The notes under the pieces were generated by a model that was not told the origin of the DNA, searched no databases, and saw nothing but the letters and a program-made list of their open reading frames with translations. The position numbers were made by a program, and so were the translations under genes. From positions 101,407 to 165,406 of the forward strand of contig DVJY01000055.1 of NCBI GenBank assembly GCA_018716485.1: a stretch of 64,000 bases of DNA, in the 5' to 3' direction. Position 1 is the stretch's first letter. Each line of letters starts with the position of its first letter. Below, one piece after another: positions 9,480 to 18,977 of the stretch. Origin of the DNA: Candidatus Scybalocola faecipullorum (GTDB lineage Bacteria; Bacillota; Clostridia; Lachnospirales; Lachnospiraceae).

Positions 9480-12140
9480 ATGTATGAATGTCAATCGGCG
9501 GCGGAGACGCTGTCGGCGCTGAAAACAGACAGAAACGGCCTGACAGCGGAAGAAGCTTGCGGGCGCTGTCAGATTTACGGACAGAATGTGCTTGAAGAAG
9601 AGAAGAAAAAGAGTATGTCTGTCATGTTTCTTGAGCAGCTCAATGAACCTTTGATTTTTGTACTGTTTGTCGCAGCTGCAGTATCCATGGTGCTTCGGGA
9701 ATTCGGCGATACAGCCATTATATTTGCGGTAATTTTTATCAATGCGTCGGCGGGCGTTATTCAGGAGGGCAAGGCGCAAAAGGCGATGGAGGCTCTCAAA
9801 AAGATGACGGCGCCGTCGGCGCTTGTGCGTCGGTCGGGAAATGTGACGGAAATTAAGGCGTCCCAGCTTGTTCCCGGTGATATTGTGCTGCTGGAAGCAG
9901 GTCGGACAGTGCCGGCTGATCTGCGGCTCATACAGACGACGTCGCTGAAAGCGGATGAATCGTCGCTGACCGGGGAATCGATGCCCGTGGATAAGGATGC
10001 TGCCTTTGAGGCTTCAAAAAAGACTGGCATCGGCGACTGCAAAAATATGGCATTTATGTCAACTACAATCACTTACGGGCGGGGCGAGGGCGTCGTCACT
10101 GCCACCGGTATGAGCACGCAGATCGGGAAAATTGCCGGTATGATCCAATCGGCTTCAAATGAAATGACGCCTTTACAAAAGCGGCTTGCAGAGCTTGGGA
10201 AAATCTTGAGCATTGTAGCCGTTTTTTTATGCGCCGCGCTTTTTGCCATTGCGGTGATCCAGCACAGAAATGTTCCGGAGATGCTGATTACTGCCATTTC
10301 ACTGGCGGTTGCCGCTGTTCCGGAAGGACTGCCGGCAGTAGTGACGATCGTGCTGGCGCTCAGTGTGTCAAGGATGGTCAAAGTCAATACGATCGTGCGG
10401 CGGCTGCCGTGTGTGGAGACACTGGGCTGCGTCAGCGTTGTCTGCTCAGATAAGACGGGCACATTGACTCAGAATCAGATGACTGTCCGGCAGTGCTATA
10501 CAGATATGCAGCTGCGCCCGGTAAGCGGGCTGAATAAAGTCAGAGATGAACTTTTTATCGAAGGTTTCTGCCTGTGCAATGATGCTGTTTTAAAAGAGGA
10601 CGGGCAGGGCATTGGCGATCCGACAGAACTGGCTTTGCTTGCCATGGGAAAAACGTGCGGTTATCATAAAGAAGCTTTTGAACAGATGAATCCGAGGGTG
10701 GATGAGCTGCCTTTTGATTCAGCGAGAAAAATGATGTCCACCCTTCATAAAAATAAAACTGGCTTTGTTCAGTTCACCAAAGGCTCCTGTGATGAACTGC
10801 TGCAGCGATGCAGCCATGTATGCGTCGGCGGACGCGCCTGTCCGATGACACCGGTTCACCGGCAGGATATTGAACAGGCGCTGGCCGTCATGAGCCGGCA
10901 GGCGCTGCGGGTACTGGCGCTGGCAATAAAACCGGAAGCCGACAGTCTTTGTGAAAACGGGCTTGCGTTTGTCGGTCTGGCAGGCATGGAAGATCCGGCG
11001 CGGCCGGAAGCGAAAGCTGCAGTGGATACTTTTAATAAGGCGGGAATTAAAACGGTGATGATCACAGGTGATTATCCTGAGACAGCTTTTGCCATCGCCA
11101 AACAGCTTGGGATTACTGATGACCGGGAAAAATGTATGAGCGGCAGCCGTCTGGAAATGCTGTCAGATGAGGAATTTGCGCGGCAGGTAGAACAAGTCCG
11201 TGTGTTCGCCAGAGTGTCGCCAAAGCATAAAGTGCGCATTGTAAAGGCGTTTAAACGCCGGGGACATATTGTGGCGATGACCGGCGACGGCGTTAATGAT
11301 GCGCCGTCTTTAAAGGCGGCGGATATCGGCATTGCTATGGGGAAAAACGGCACGGATGCGGCAAGAAGCGCGGCGGATATTGTTTTGACAGATGATAAAT
11401 TTTCAACGATTGAAAAAGCGGTGGAAGAAGGCAGGGGCATTTACGCTAATATCAAGAAGTCAGTGCTGTTTTTGCTGTCCTCCAATTTTGGAGAAATCAT
11501 GACCATGTTTGCAGCTATTTTGCTTGGCATCGCATCGCCGCTGAAGGCAAGCCATATTTTGTGGATTAATCTGATCACCGATTCACTGCCGGCGCTGGCG
11601 CTGGGCGTTGACCAAAATGATACGAAAACGATGATGTCCCATCCGCCGAGGCCTCCGAAGGAAAGTTTGTTCGCCGGCGGGGGACTGATGCTGACATGTT
11701 TTTACGGCGCATTAATTGCAGTAATCAGTTTGGCAGCATTTTTTAAGGTGCCGTATACGATCCTCCGCTATGAAGGGATGGCCTTATCCATGGAGTCGGT
11801 CACAGCGCTTTTGGCCCAGCCTCACATATTGGCCCGCGCCCAGACATATGCATTTACCGTGCTTGGAATTTCACAGCTGTTTCATGCCGCAGGCATGAGA
11901 AATATTGAAATTTCTATTTTTAAAATGCGTTGGTTTTCCAATAAGCTGATGCTGGCTGCCTTTGCCGCAGGTCTGGCGCTTCAGTTCGCGGTGACGGAAG
12001 TTCCGGTGCTGATCGGTCTTTTCGGAACAGTGCGTCTGGATATGAACGAATGGGCCGGCCTGCTGTTTTTAAGCGCCATGCCGGTATTGGCCCATGAAGT
12101 GCTTGTACGGTTTGTAAAAAGAAACAGAAAAATGGGATAA
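9480..12140 (+). CDS. Cation-translocating P-type ATPase, calcium type
   Basis: An 886-residue P2-type ATPase. Seen in order: N-terminal cation-ATPase domain, LTGES actuator loop, the membrane helix motif PEGLP typical of Ca2+ pumps, the phosphorylated Asp324 in DKTGTLT, nucleotide-binding domain (FTKGS), the hinge TGDGVNDAP, and four C-terminal membrane segments. It probably exports Ca2+ (or Mn2+) from the cytosol; the exact ion is inference. The translation start lies just after a hairpin covering its ribosome binding site. A strong terminator follows. Confidence 0.93.
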   Translation: MYECQSAAETLSALKTDRNGLTAEEACGRCQIYGQNVLEEEKKKSMSVMFLEQLNEPLIFVLFVAAAVSMVLREFGDTAIIFAVIFINASAGVIQEGKAQKAMEALKKMTAPSALVRRSGNVTEIKASQLVPGDIVLLEAGRTVPADLRLIQTTSLKADESSLTGESMPVDKDAAFEASKKTGIGDCKNMAFMSTTITYGRGEGVVTATGMSTQIGKIAGMIQSASNEMTPLQKRLAELGKILSIVAVFLCAALFAIAVIQHRNVPEMLITAISLAVAAVPEGLPAVVTIVLALSVSRMVKVNTIVRRLPCVETLGCVSVVCSDKTGTLTQNQMTVRQCYTDMQLRPVSGLNKVRDELFIEGFCLCNDAVLKEDGQGIGDPTELALLAMGKTCGYHKEAFEQMNPRVDELPFDSARKMMSTLHKNKTGFVQFTKGSCDELLQRCSHVCVGGRACPMTPVHRQDIEQALAVMSRQALRVLALAIKPEADSLCENGLAFVGLAGMEDPARPEAKAAVDTFNKAGIKTVMITGDYPETAFAIAKQLGITDDREKCMSGSRLEMLSDEEFARQVEQVRVFARVSPKHKVRIVKAFKRRGHIVAMTGDGVNDAPSLKAADIGIAMGKNGTDAARSAADIVLTDDKFSTIEKAVEEGRGIYANIKKSVLFLLSSNFGEIMTMFAAILLGIASPLKASHILWINLITDSLPALALGVDQNDTKTMMSHPPRPPKESLFAGGGLMLTCFYGALIAVISLAAFFKVPYTILRYEGMALSMESVTALLAQPHILARAQTYAFTVLGISQLFHAAGMRNIEISIFKMRWFSNKLMLAAFAAGLALQFAVTEVPVLIGLFGTVRLDMNEWAGLLFLSAMPVLAHEVLVRFVKRNRKMG

Positions 12141-12184
12141 AGGAAGGTGCCTTCTCGTGTCCGCGGTATCGTGCAAATAAAAGA

Positions 12185-12222
12185 AAAGAGACTAACCGGC
12201 TGGATTAGTCTCTTTTTATATA
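12185..12222 (+). terminator. Bidirectional terminator between Ca2+-ATPase and ferritin-like gene
   Basis: AAAGAGACTAA (12185-12195) and TTAGTCTCTTT (12205-12215) pair perfectly. T and A runs on both sides serve the two convergent genes. Confidence 0.88.
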
Positions 12223-13542
12223 TTAATCTTTGGTCAGATCACAGCAGCAGTTGTCTTCCGTTGTGCCGCAGCGGCTGTAAGCCGGCGGCGTTTCGGATTT
12301 GATGCGCCCAAGGGTTGTGTTGTCGCAGCAGCGGCTGCGCAGTTCACAGACCGGTGACGGTGCTGTTTCAAAGCGGTAATCTTCGCCCATGCAGCGGATA
12401 CTTTGGTCAATGACTCTGTGAGATGCCACATTGGCCACGTCATGGTTGATTGTATTCTGATACCAGAAGAAGTGATCATGATCCGCAAGCTGGTTCAGGC
12501 CGACCACACATTCGCCTTTTTGAGTATTGCCGACCGTTGTTTCGAGGACGCGTCTGACATACTCGATATTCGGACCAAGCGAAAGCACTTCCGGCAGACA
12601 TCCGTTTGGAATGACCTGCTGCCAGTCTTTATGCTCGTATTTGCCAAGAAGTTCACATGCTTTGTGCAGATGGGAAATTTCCTGAATAAGACAGTCTTCC
12701 CAGATTTGACGTATACGGGCGTCACATTCGGTCATCATACAGGAATAGTAGAGGTAACATTCGGTGTATTCGTGAAGAAGAAGATCTTCCAGCCAGGAGG
12801 CTTTCGTATCTTTCAGACTCTCATATTCACTGACGTGCTGTTCTTCGATCATGGCAATTTCCTGATACAGATTCCGACCGGTATCGGATTTGCTGTACAG
12901 GTTGGCCACATTCATATAATAGTTCATAGTCTGCTGTTCGGCGGCCGTAATAATGTTGATATTAAGTTTTGTCAGAGTGGACGACGTCGGACTGACGTAT
13001 TTGAAAATGCTGTCTGTCGGATAGCGGTGTTCACTGATGGTCGGCCGTCCCGGCATGATTTCTGTATAGCCGCCCACAAGTTTTTCGGGATAAACGCCGT
13101 ATTCCATATTTAAAAGATTGGCATAACGGTACAGATGGTCAAAATCTTCCAGAAGCGCGATATTTAAAGCGTTGATGACATTGCAGTCTGTTTCCTGTTT
13201 GGCAAGGGCAGATGTCAGATCAACGGCAAGCTGTTCATAACCGATCGTGTGTTCAAGTATCGTTTCATCACACGGCTTGAGTGCGGAGATCCTTTTTTGC
13301 TGCTGCTGTTCAATGCGGCGGACAAGAGCCAGTTCGCGGCGCAGATCATTGTCAGGACAATGTCTTGAAAAGTTTCTCGAAAACCACTGGGCCTCAAATT
13401 CAGTGCCGTTCATCAGAATAATCCGTGTTCTTGTATAAGGACTGACCGTTTCTTTGTTGTAAGGTTTCGGCCTCAGCTTCGACCAGTCCATAAACGTTTT
13501 GTCTATCGGCAGCGGTTTTTCTTCAAAGGGGTTAAAGCTCAT
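12223..13542 (-). CDS. Ferritin-like (diiron-type) protein with cysteine-rich C-terminal tail
   Basis: I do not recognise a named family. The 439-residue protein contains a ferritin-like pattern at about 195-300: Glu202, Glu233xxHis236, Glu258 (or Glu261) and Glu288xxHis291, spaced as in rubrerythrin-like diiron helices. A second half-pattern occurs earlier (Glu103, Asp133xxHis136). The last 41 residues hold seven cysteines (399, 405, 406, 425, 432-434), including CC and CCC runs. A metal-dependent oxidoreductase, peroxide sink or spore-coat role is possible; none is shown. Start at 13542 is chosen over an ATG at 13575 because AAGGAGAG precedes it. It diverges from a thioesterase-Fur pair. 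Confidence 0.75.
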   Translation of the reverse strand: MSFNPFEEKPLPIDKTFMDWSKLRPKPYNKETVSPYTRTRIILMNGTEFEAQWFSRNFSRHCPDNDLRRELALVRRIEQQQQKRISALKPCDETILEHTIGYEQLAVDLTSALAKQETDCNVINALNIALLEDFDHLYRYANLLNMEYGVYPEKLVGGYTEIMPGRPTISEHRYPTDSIFKYVSPTSSTLTKLNINIITAAEQQTMNYYMNVANLYSKSDTGRNLYQEIAMIEEQHVSEYESLKDTKASWLEDLLLHEYTECYLYYSCMMTECDARIRQIWEDCLIQEISHLHKACELLGKYEHKDWQQVIPNGCLPEVLSLGPNIEYVRRVLETTVGNTQKGECVVGLNQLADHDHFFWYQNTINHDVANVASHRVIDQSIRCMGEDYRFETAPSPVCELRSRCCDNTTLGRIKSETPPAYSRCGTTEDNCCCDLTKD

Positions 13543-13648
13543 AATATCTCTCCTTTTTGTTTTTTTGACATCCATGATATAAAAACTCAGGGTGTCTCAT
13601 ACAGTATATGCGGACACATGCCGATGTATGACGGGGAGAAATACATTT

Positions 13649-13677
13649 TTGCTTTTTGGGGCGGCCTGTGATATACT
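13649..13677 (+). promoter_or_regulatory. Promoter for thioesterase-Fur pair
   Basis: TTGCTT (13649-13654), 17-nt spacer, TATACT (13672-13677), 47 bp before the thioesterase start. Confidence 0.6.
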
Positions 13678-13723
13678 AAACCGTGTTACCAAAAGAACGA
13701 AGACCGATGAAAGAGGTGTTCAT

Positions 13724-14179
13724 ATGAGAGAACTTAAAATAGAAACAAACGAAGAAAAAACTGTAGTGTTTGAGCGGAAAGCTAATTACTATGAAACGGA
13801 TCAGATGGGCATTATCCATCATTCCAATTATATCCGCTGGTTTGAAGAAGCCAGATTGTTTTATCTTGAAAATTCGGGTCTGCCGTATAAAGAGATGGAA
13901 GACGCGGGGATTTTTATTCCGGTGCTTGGTGTGACCTGCGAGTATAAGGTGTCTGTAAAATACGGGCAGACGGTACTCATCTATGTCTCGATCACAGAAT
14001 TTAACGGCATACGTATGAAATGCAGCTATCGGGTTGTGGAAAAAGAGACGGGAACGCTGTGTTCGACAGGCACAAGCGAGCACTGTTTCCTGACAAAATC
14101 ATATAAGCCGCTGTCATTAAAGAGAAGTTACCCACATTTTTATGAGAAGATAATGGAAGCGGTTCATAACGGTATGTAA
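13724..14179 (+). CDS. Acyl-CoA thioesterase, YbgC/FadM-like hotdog fold
   Basis: A 151-residue 4-hydroxybenzoyl-CoA thioesterase-type protein. The family signature is clear: Asp26 in YETDQMGIIHHSNYIRW, with Tyr36 and Glu41 following in YxxWFEEAR. Such enzymes hydrolyse short to medium acyl-CoA thioesters. The start at 13724 is set by AGAGGTG six bases upstream; an in-frame ATG at 13592 lies before the promoter and has no ribosome site. It is 14 bp ahead of a Fur-family regulator, so the two are probably cotranscribed. Confidence 0.88.
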   Translation: MRELKIETNEEKTVVFERKANYYETDQMGIIHHSNYIRWFEEARLFYLENSGLPYKEMEDAGIFIPVLGVTCEYKVSVKYGQTVLIYVSITEFNGIRMKCSYRVVEKETGTLCSTGTSEHCFLTKSYKPLSLKRSYPHFYEKIMEAVHNGM

Positions 14180-14193
14180 AGAGGTGAAAGGAC

Positions 14194-14607
14194 ATGTCTG
14201 CAGAAAAATGCAGCCGGCAGACGAAGCAGAAAGCGCTGCTTCTTGAATATATGAAAAATCACAGAGATATTCATTTAAAAGCTGAGGATATTTTGGCAGG
14301 GCTGAAGCAGCAGCAGGAAGCGGTCAGCAAGGCGACGGTTTACCGTTTTTTAAAAGTTCTGGAAGAAGAGGGTCAGATCCGTCGGTACACCCTTTCGGAC
14401 AAGGTGCCGGCATGCTATCAGTATGTGGGCGATCATCCGGAATGTAAGAAACATTATCATCTGATGTGCAGCCAATGCGGTACGATTATTCATGTGGACA
14501 GCCCCGCGCTGCGGGCGTTTATGGCGGAAATCATGGAAAAAGAAGGGTTTGCCATTGATGAGTCGAGAACAGTGTTTTACGGTTTGTGCAGAAAATGCCG
14601 TAAATAG
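14194..14607 (+). CDS. Fur family metal- or peroxide-responsive repressor
   Basis: A 137-residue Fur/PerR/Zur-type regulator. The winged helix lies at about residues 8-70 (SKATVYRFLKVLEEEG recognition helix). The dimerisation domain carries HYHLMC (His87, His89) and two structural zinc pairs, Cys92-Cys95 and Cys132-Cys135. Which metal or signal it senses (Fe, Zn, Mn or peroxide) cannot be decided from sequence. The upstream ferritin-like gene and downstream Fe-S hydratase are plausible targets, by inference from position. AAGAGGTGAAAGG precedes the start. Confidence 0.92.
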   Translation: MSAEKCSRQTKQKALLLEYMKNHRDIHLKAEDILAGLKQQQEAVSKATVYRFLKVLEEEGQIRRYTLSDKVPACYQYVGDHPECKKHYHLMCSQCGTIIHVDSPALRAFMAEIMEKEGFAIDESRTVFYGLCRKCRK

Positions 14608-14609
14608 AA

Positions 14610-14638
14610 TTGCAAATTTCATCAATGGACTTTATAAT
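14610..14638 (+). promoter_or_regulatory. Sigma-A type promoter for the hydratase gene
   Basis: TTGCAA (14610-14615), 17-nt spacer, TATAAT (14633-14638), starting 3 bp after the Fur-family gene stop. Confidence 0.75.
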
Positions 14639-14687
14639 AAACATGTATGCCGTTTAAGGCGGCAGTAAATTAAAGGAGGACGAAAGA

Positions 14688-16976
14688 ATGATTGAACTGA
14701 CAAAGGGCGGCGCTTATCTGGTCAATGGCACGGAAGTTGTCGAAGACAGTGCAGAAGCGTCAAAAATCATTGAGAGCATGACAGGTCTGGCGCCGGTCAA
14801 AGAAGATGCTGCAAAGCAGACGATGGCCTACAGCATTTTAAAGGCTCACAATACATCGGACAACATGGAACAGCTCAGGATCAGATTTGATAAGCTGACA
14901 TCTCACGATATTACTTATGTAGGCATTATCCAGACGGCAAGAGCATCAGGACTGGAAAAATTTCCGATGCCGTATGTGCTGACCAACTGCCACAACAGCT
15001 TATGTGCCGTAGGCGGAACGATCAATGAAGATGACCATATGTTTGGACTGACATGTGCCAAACGCTACGGCGGCGTATATGTACCGCCTCATCAGGCTGT
15101 CATTCATCAGTTTGCAAGAGAGATGCTGGCCGGCGGCGGAAAGATGATCCTTGGCTCAGACAGCCATACACGCTACGGCGCGCTTGGTACGATGGCCATG
15201 GGCGAGGGCGGACCGGAACTTGTAAAGCAGCTCTTAAATAAAACCTATGATATTAAGATGCCGGGCGTGATCGGCGTTTATATGACAGGAAAACCTGTGC
15301 CGGGCGTAGGCCCTCAGGATATTGCGCTGGCAATCATCGGAGCAGTTTTTGCCAACGGCTATGTCAATAATAAAGTGATGGAGTTTGTGGGACCGGGTGT
15401 TGCCAATTTAAGTGTTGATTACAGAATCGGCGTTGATGTTATGACAACAGAGACCACATGTCTTTCATCAATCTGGGTGACAGACGATCAGGTAAAGGAA
15501 TTCTATGAGATTCACGGACGCAGTGAAGATTTTGCTTATCTGGCGCCGGGCAGCGTGGCTTATTATGACGGCATGATCAAGATTGAATTGGATAAGATCA
15601 AACCGATGATCGCCATGCCGTTCCATCCGAGCAATACATATACGATTGAAGAATTAAATGCCAACCTGATGGACATTCTGGATGACTGCGAGAAAAAAGC
15701 GCTTGTCAGCTTGGATGGCGCTGTGGACTTTACATTAAAAGATAAAGTGATCAACGGAAAACTTTATGTGGAGCAGGGCATCATCGCCGGATGCGCCGGC
15801 GGCGGTTTTGAAAATATTTGCGATGCAGCTGATATTTTAAAGGGCGCCAGCATCGGACCGGATGAATTTACATTAAGCGTTTATCCGGCAAGTACGCCGA
15901 TTTATATGGAACTTGTGAAAAACGGCGCAGTTGCGTCATTGATGGAGACAGGCGCTATCGTGAAGACAGCGTTCTGCGGACCGTGCTTCGGCGCAGGCGA
16001 TACGCCGGCCAACAACGCTTTCAGTATCCGTCATTCCACAAGAAACTTCCCGAACCGTGAAGGTTCCAAACTTCAGAGCGGACAGATTGCTTCTGTAGCG
16101 CTGATGGATGCCCGTTCAATCGCTGCTACAGCGGCCAATAAAGGTTTCCTGACAGCGGCTACAGATATTGATGTCAACTATACAAAACCGAAATATTTCT
16201 TTGATAAAAATATTTACGCAAACCGTGTCTTTGACAGTAAAGGCGTGGCTGATCCGAGTGTGGAAATTAAATTCGGCCCGAACATTAAAGACTGGCCGAA
16301 GATGGAAGCGCTCACAGACAATTTGATTTTGAAAGTTGTTTCAGAGATCCATGATCCGGTAACGACGACCGATGAGCTGATTCCTTCCGGAGAGACATCA
16401 TCTTACCGTTCAAATCCGCTGAAACTGGCTGAATTTGCCCTTTCCAGAAAAGATCCTGCTTATGTGGGACGCGCAAAGGAGGTTCAGAAAGCGGAATATG
16501 CCCGTGTAGAAGGCAAAGATCCGGGAGAAGCATTTGCGGAAATCGCACCGGTCATCGAAAAAATCAACACTTTTGTATGCCCTAAGCTGTCTGCAGGCGA
16601 CTACGGCATCGGAAGTACGATTTTTGCCGTAAAGCCGGGCGACGGTTCAGCCAGAGAGCAGGCGGCTTCATGCCAGAAAGTGCTTGGCGGCTGGGCAAAC
16701 ATTGCCAACGAATACGCGACAAAGCGTTATCGTTCCAACCTGATCAACTGGGGCATGCTGCCGTTCCTGATCAATGAAGGCGATCTGCCGTTTAAGAACG
16801 GTGATTACTTATTTATCCCGAATATTAAGCAGGCGATCATTGAAAAAGCAACGGAAATCAAAGCCTATGTCGTCGGCGACGAGATGGAGCCGTTTGTATT
16901 GAAGATGGGCGATCTGACAGATGATGAGAGAGAAATTATTCTGAAAGGCTGCCTGATCAATTACTACAGAGGATAA
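14688..16976 (+). CDS. Aconitase-superfamily hydratase (probable aconitate hydratase)
   Basis: A 762-residue [4Fe-4S] hydro-lyase homologue. Cluster ligands are Cys369, Cys430 and Cys433 (FCGPCFGAG), spaced as in aconitase, and the DSHT motif is present (SDSHTRYG). Two active-site motifs differ: the usual GSCTN around the first cysteine is AGCAGGG, and the usual GSSREH of the swivel domain is GSARE followed by Gln (Ser654, Ala655, Arg656). It may be the citrate-isomerising enzyme partnering the citrate synthase at the window start, or a divergent YbhJ-like hydratase with another substrate. AAAGGAGGACG precedes the start. Confidence 0.82.
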   Translation: MIELTKGGAYLVNGTEVVEDSAEASKIIESMTGLAPVKEDAAKQTMAYSILKAHNTSDNMEQLRIRFDKLTSHDITYVGIIQTARASGLEKFPMPYVLTNCHNSLCAVGGTINEDDHMFGLTCAKRYGGVYVPPHQAVIHQFAREMLAGGGKMILGSDSHTRYGALGTMAMGEGGPELVKQLLNKTYDIKMPGVIGVYMTGKPVPGVGPQDIALAIIGAVFANGYVNNKVMEFVGPGVANLSVDYRIGVDVMTTETTCLSSIWVTDDQVKEFYEIHGRSEDFAYLAPGSVAYYDGMIKIELDKIKPMIAMPFHPSNTYTIEELNANLMDILDDCEKKALVSLDGAVDFTLKDKVINGKLYVEQGIIAGCAGGGFENICDAADILKGASIGPDEFTLSVYPASTPIYMELVKNGAVASLMETGAIVKTAFCGPCFGAGDTPANNAFSIRHSTRNFPNREGSKLQSGQIASVALMDARSIAATAANKGFLTAATDIDVNYTKPKYFFDKNIYANRVFDSKGVADPSVEIKFGPNIKDWPKMEALTDNLILKVVSEIHDPVTTTDELIPSGETSSYRSNPLKLAEFALSRKDPAYVGRAKEVQKAEYARVEGKDPGEAFAEIAPVIEKINTFVCPKLSAGDYGIGSTIFAVKPGDGSAREQAASCQKVLGGWANIANEYATKRYRSNLINWGMLPFLINEGDLPFKNGDYLFIPNIKQAIIEKATEIKAYVVGDEMEPFVLKMGDLTDDEREIILKGCLINYYRG

Positions 16977-17036
16977 TGCAGTATAAAGCAATGGGACGGC
17001 TAAGTCCGTCAGAATAAATTCGATGATGATGAAAAA

Positions 17037-17090
17037 GGCCAAAGTATACAGGCGCAGCCGTCAGGGCGTCTGATGCTTTGGCCGATTGAT
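17037..17090 (+). terminator. Terminator after hydratase gene
   Basis: GGCCAAAG (17037-17044) pairs with CTTTGGCC (17076-17083), with further pairing inside the loop, followed by GATTGATTTT. Confidence 0.6.
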
Positions 17091-17165
17091 TTTAAACAGT
17101 AAATAGTATAAGATAAAGAGTATCAACAGATTATCGGCATGAAAATATAAATCGGAGGCGGATAC

Positions 17166-18136
17166 ATGGGGAATTATTTGAATGTTGGAAATGCGGGATT
17201 TGAAACAATCAGAAAAGGAATATATGTAGATAAAACAGAAATGATTTCGTTTATCAACCATACATTGGGGACAACGGACAAACTGACATGTGTCAGCAGA
17301 CCAAGACGATTTGGAAAATCATTTGCAGCCAAAATGTTGTGTGCTTATTATGATAAAAGCTGTGATTCCCATGCACTGTTTGATGGACTTGCAATATCAA
17401 AGGATGAAACGTATGAGAAGTATTTGAACAAATATGCTTTATAATATTGCTGATGTCAGAGGATGCAGATTTATTTTTATTATTGATGAGTGGGATGCTT
17501 TGTTTCGGGAAAACCAGGAAGATACCCGTCTGCAGGAATCGTATGTGGGATTCACTGAAAAGGAAGTAGAGGGTCTCTGTGAAAAATATCATATGAAATT
17601 CGCGGAAATGCAAAAATGGTATGATGGATATTCTTTCAGTAAAGTTAAATCAATATACAGTCCGAATTCAGTGATAGAGGCAATTAAAAATGAGGAAATC
17701 AGTAACTATTGGACTCAGTCAGAAACGTATGAATCTTTAAAAATATATATTGAAATGGATGAAGATGGCTTGAAAGAGGCAGTCATTCAAATGCTTGGGG
17801 GATCAAAGATTAAAATTGATGCGGCAACATTCCAGAATGATATGACGACGATTAAATGCCGGGATGACGTATTGACGCTGCTGATTCATCTGGGCTATCT
17901 GGCATATGATACTGAAAATAAATCTGCGTATATACCGAATGAGGAAGTGCGGGAAGAATTTATCCGGGCGCTGACGACGGGAAAAAAAGTGGAATAAGAC
18001 AAACCAAGGGGCTATAGAGCAGATTAAAAATAAGGATTATCCGCAGATATTGAAGGATTATGGCGGGGACGTTCTTTTAGCAAGTCCTCTCATTCTGTTA
18101 TTGGAAACTTTATTATATGACAAACGGAGTATATAA
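17166..18136 (+). pseudogene. Decayed AAA-ATPase / PD-(D/E)XK nuclease-like gene (AAA-ATPase_like + DUF1703 family)
   Basis: Fragments of a family usually about 520 residues long. 17166-17444 encodes the N terminus with the P-loop RPRRFGKS and stops after KYLNKY. 17434-17997, in another frame, resumes with FIIDEWDALFRE, then jumps to the YVGFTEKEVEGLCEKY region, so roughly 150 residues normally between them are gone, and stops after TGKKVE. From about 18013 another frame reads AIEQIKNKDYPQILKDY, the usual C-terminal nuclease segment. At least one frameshift plus deletions at two points make it nonfunctional. It is AT-rich relative to its neighbours, suggesting acquired DNA. AATCGGAGGCG precedes the old start. 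Confidence 0.85.
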
Positions 18137-18200
18137 AATTTCAGAAAAAGATAAAACAAAGAATCTCCGAAACCCATGATCGATTTTCAATACCCATGGC

Positions 18201-18875
18201 TTATATCCTGTAATGCCCTGTAATATCATCCCGTTTTTCAAGAATATCTTCTTCATATCGAGCCTGAAAACGGCCGTTATGGTGGATTACATAAGGGATG
18301 CCCCGGCTGTTTCTCTGATCGGAGACGATACCGATGTGATTTTGAAAAACAACGATATCCCCGCCCTGCCATGCGCTGATGTCATGAACATCGGTTGTCA
18401 GAGCAATGGCCGTGTGGTCAAAATAAACTTTCAGATTGGCAACTCTGCGGAAGTCTATGCGGATATCCGGTGTATCAATAGAATAATCCTCAGGGTGAGC
18501 AGTGACATCATCGTAAACAAGCTGCATGAGGTCGTAACCGGCGTTTTTTAGAGCATTGGCTACAACATCTGTGCATACACCATAGTTATCATCAGGATAG
18601 CCGGAAGCATAATATTTGCTTTTATAAATCGGCTTTTGAGCAATGTAGCTGCGTGCGCTCATTAAAATATCGGTCTGGTCATCAATGCCGTCGCCATCCA
18701 TATCGATGGAACTTTGAATTTCGGGAATTCCGAAATCCGCATTGCTGTGGTCGTGAACCGGTGTGGTGTCCGGCCCTGTGAAAAAATATCTGAAATGCCA
18801 TAGAAAACATACGGCGGCCATCAGAATGATGATTGCAGCAGTTATCTGTAATTTCTTTGTTCTGGACATTGACAT
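18201..18875 (-). CDS. DUF1287 family membrane-anchored protein, NlpC/P60-like
   Basis: A 224-residue protein with one N-terminal membrane segment (about residues 9-32) and an external domain. Cys101 (YGVCTDVV) and His180 (FQNHIGIVSD) fit the Cys-His catalytic pair of the papain-like fold to which DUF1287 belongs. Residues 58-69 (DMDGDGIDDQTD) form an EF-hand-like or dockerin-like calcium loop. A cell-wall peptidase or amidase role is plausible but unproven. GAGGAGG lies six bases before the start. It is divergent from the zinc-ribbon gene. Confidence 0.75.
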   Translation of the reverse strand: MSMSRTKKLQITAAIIILMAAVCFLWHFRYFFTGPDTTPVHDHSNADFGIPEIQSSIDMDGDGIDDQTDILMSARSYIAQKPIYKSKYYASGYPDDNYGVCTDVVANALKNAGYDLMQLVYDDVTAHPEDYSIDTPDIRIDFRRVANLKVYFDHTAIALTTDVHDISAWQGGDIVVFQNHIGIVSDQRNSRGIPYVIHHNGRFQARYEEDILEKRDDITGHYRI

Positions 18876-18893
18876 CGTTTCCTCCTCAAATGA

Positions 18894-18922
18894 TTGAATT
18901 TATATATTGTTTAATATATAAT
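18894..18922 (+). promoter_or_regulatory. Promoter for zinc-ribbon membrane protein
   Basis: TTGAAT (18894-18899), 17-nt spacer, TATAAT (18917-18922). Confidence 0.7.
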
Positions 18923-18977
18923 AGAAAATGTATCAGAAAATGTCAAAATATTTACTTTTGGGAGGGGGAATTGGATC

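Noticed and set aside
13543..13575. Upstream ATG of the ferritin-like gene
   Set aside because: In frame but with no Shine-Dalgarno site; the ATG at 13542 has AAGGAGAG at good spacing.
14633..14648. PerR/Fur-box-like TTATAATAAACATGT before the hydratase gene
   Set aside because: Only about 10 of 14 positions fit the PerR consensus and the match overlaps the -10 element, which explains most of it.
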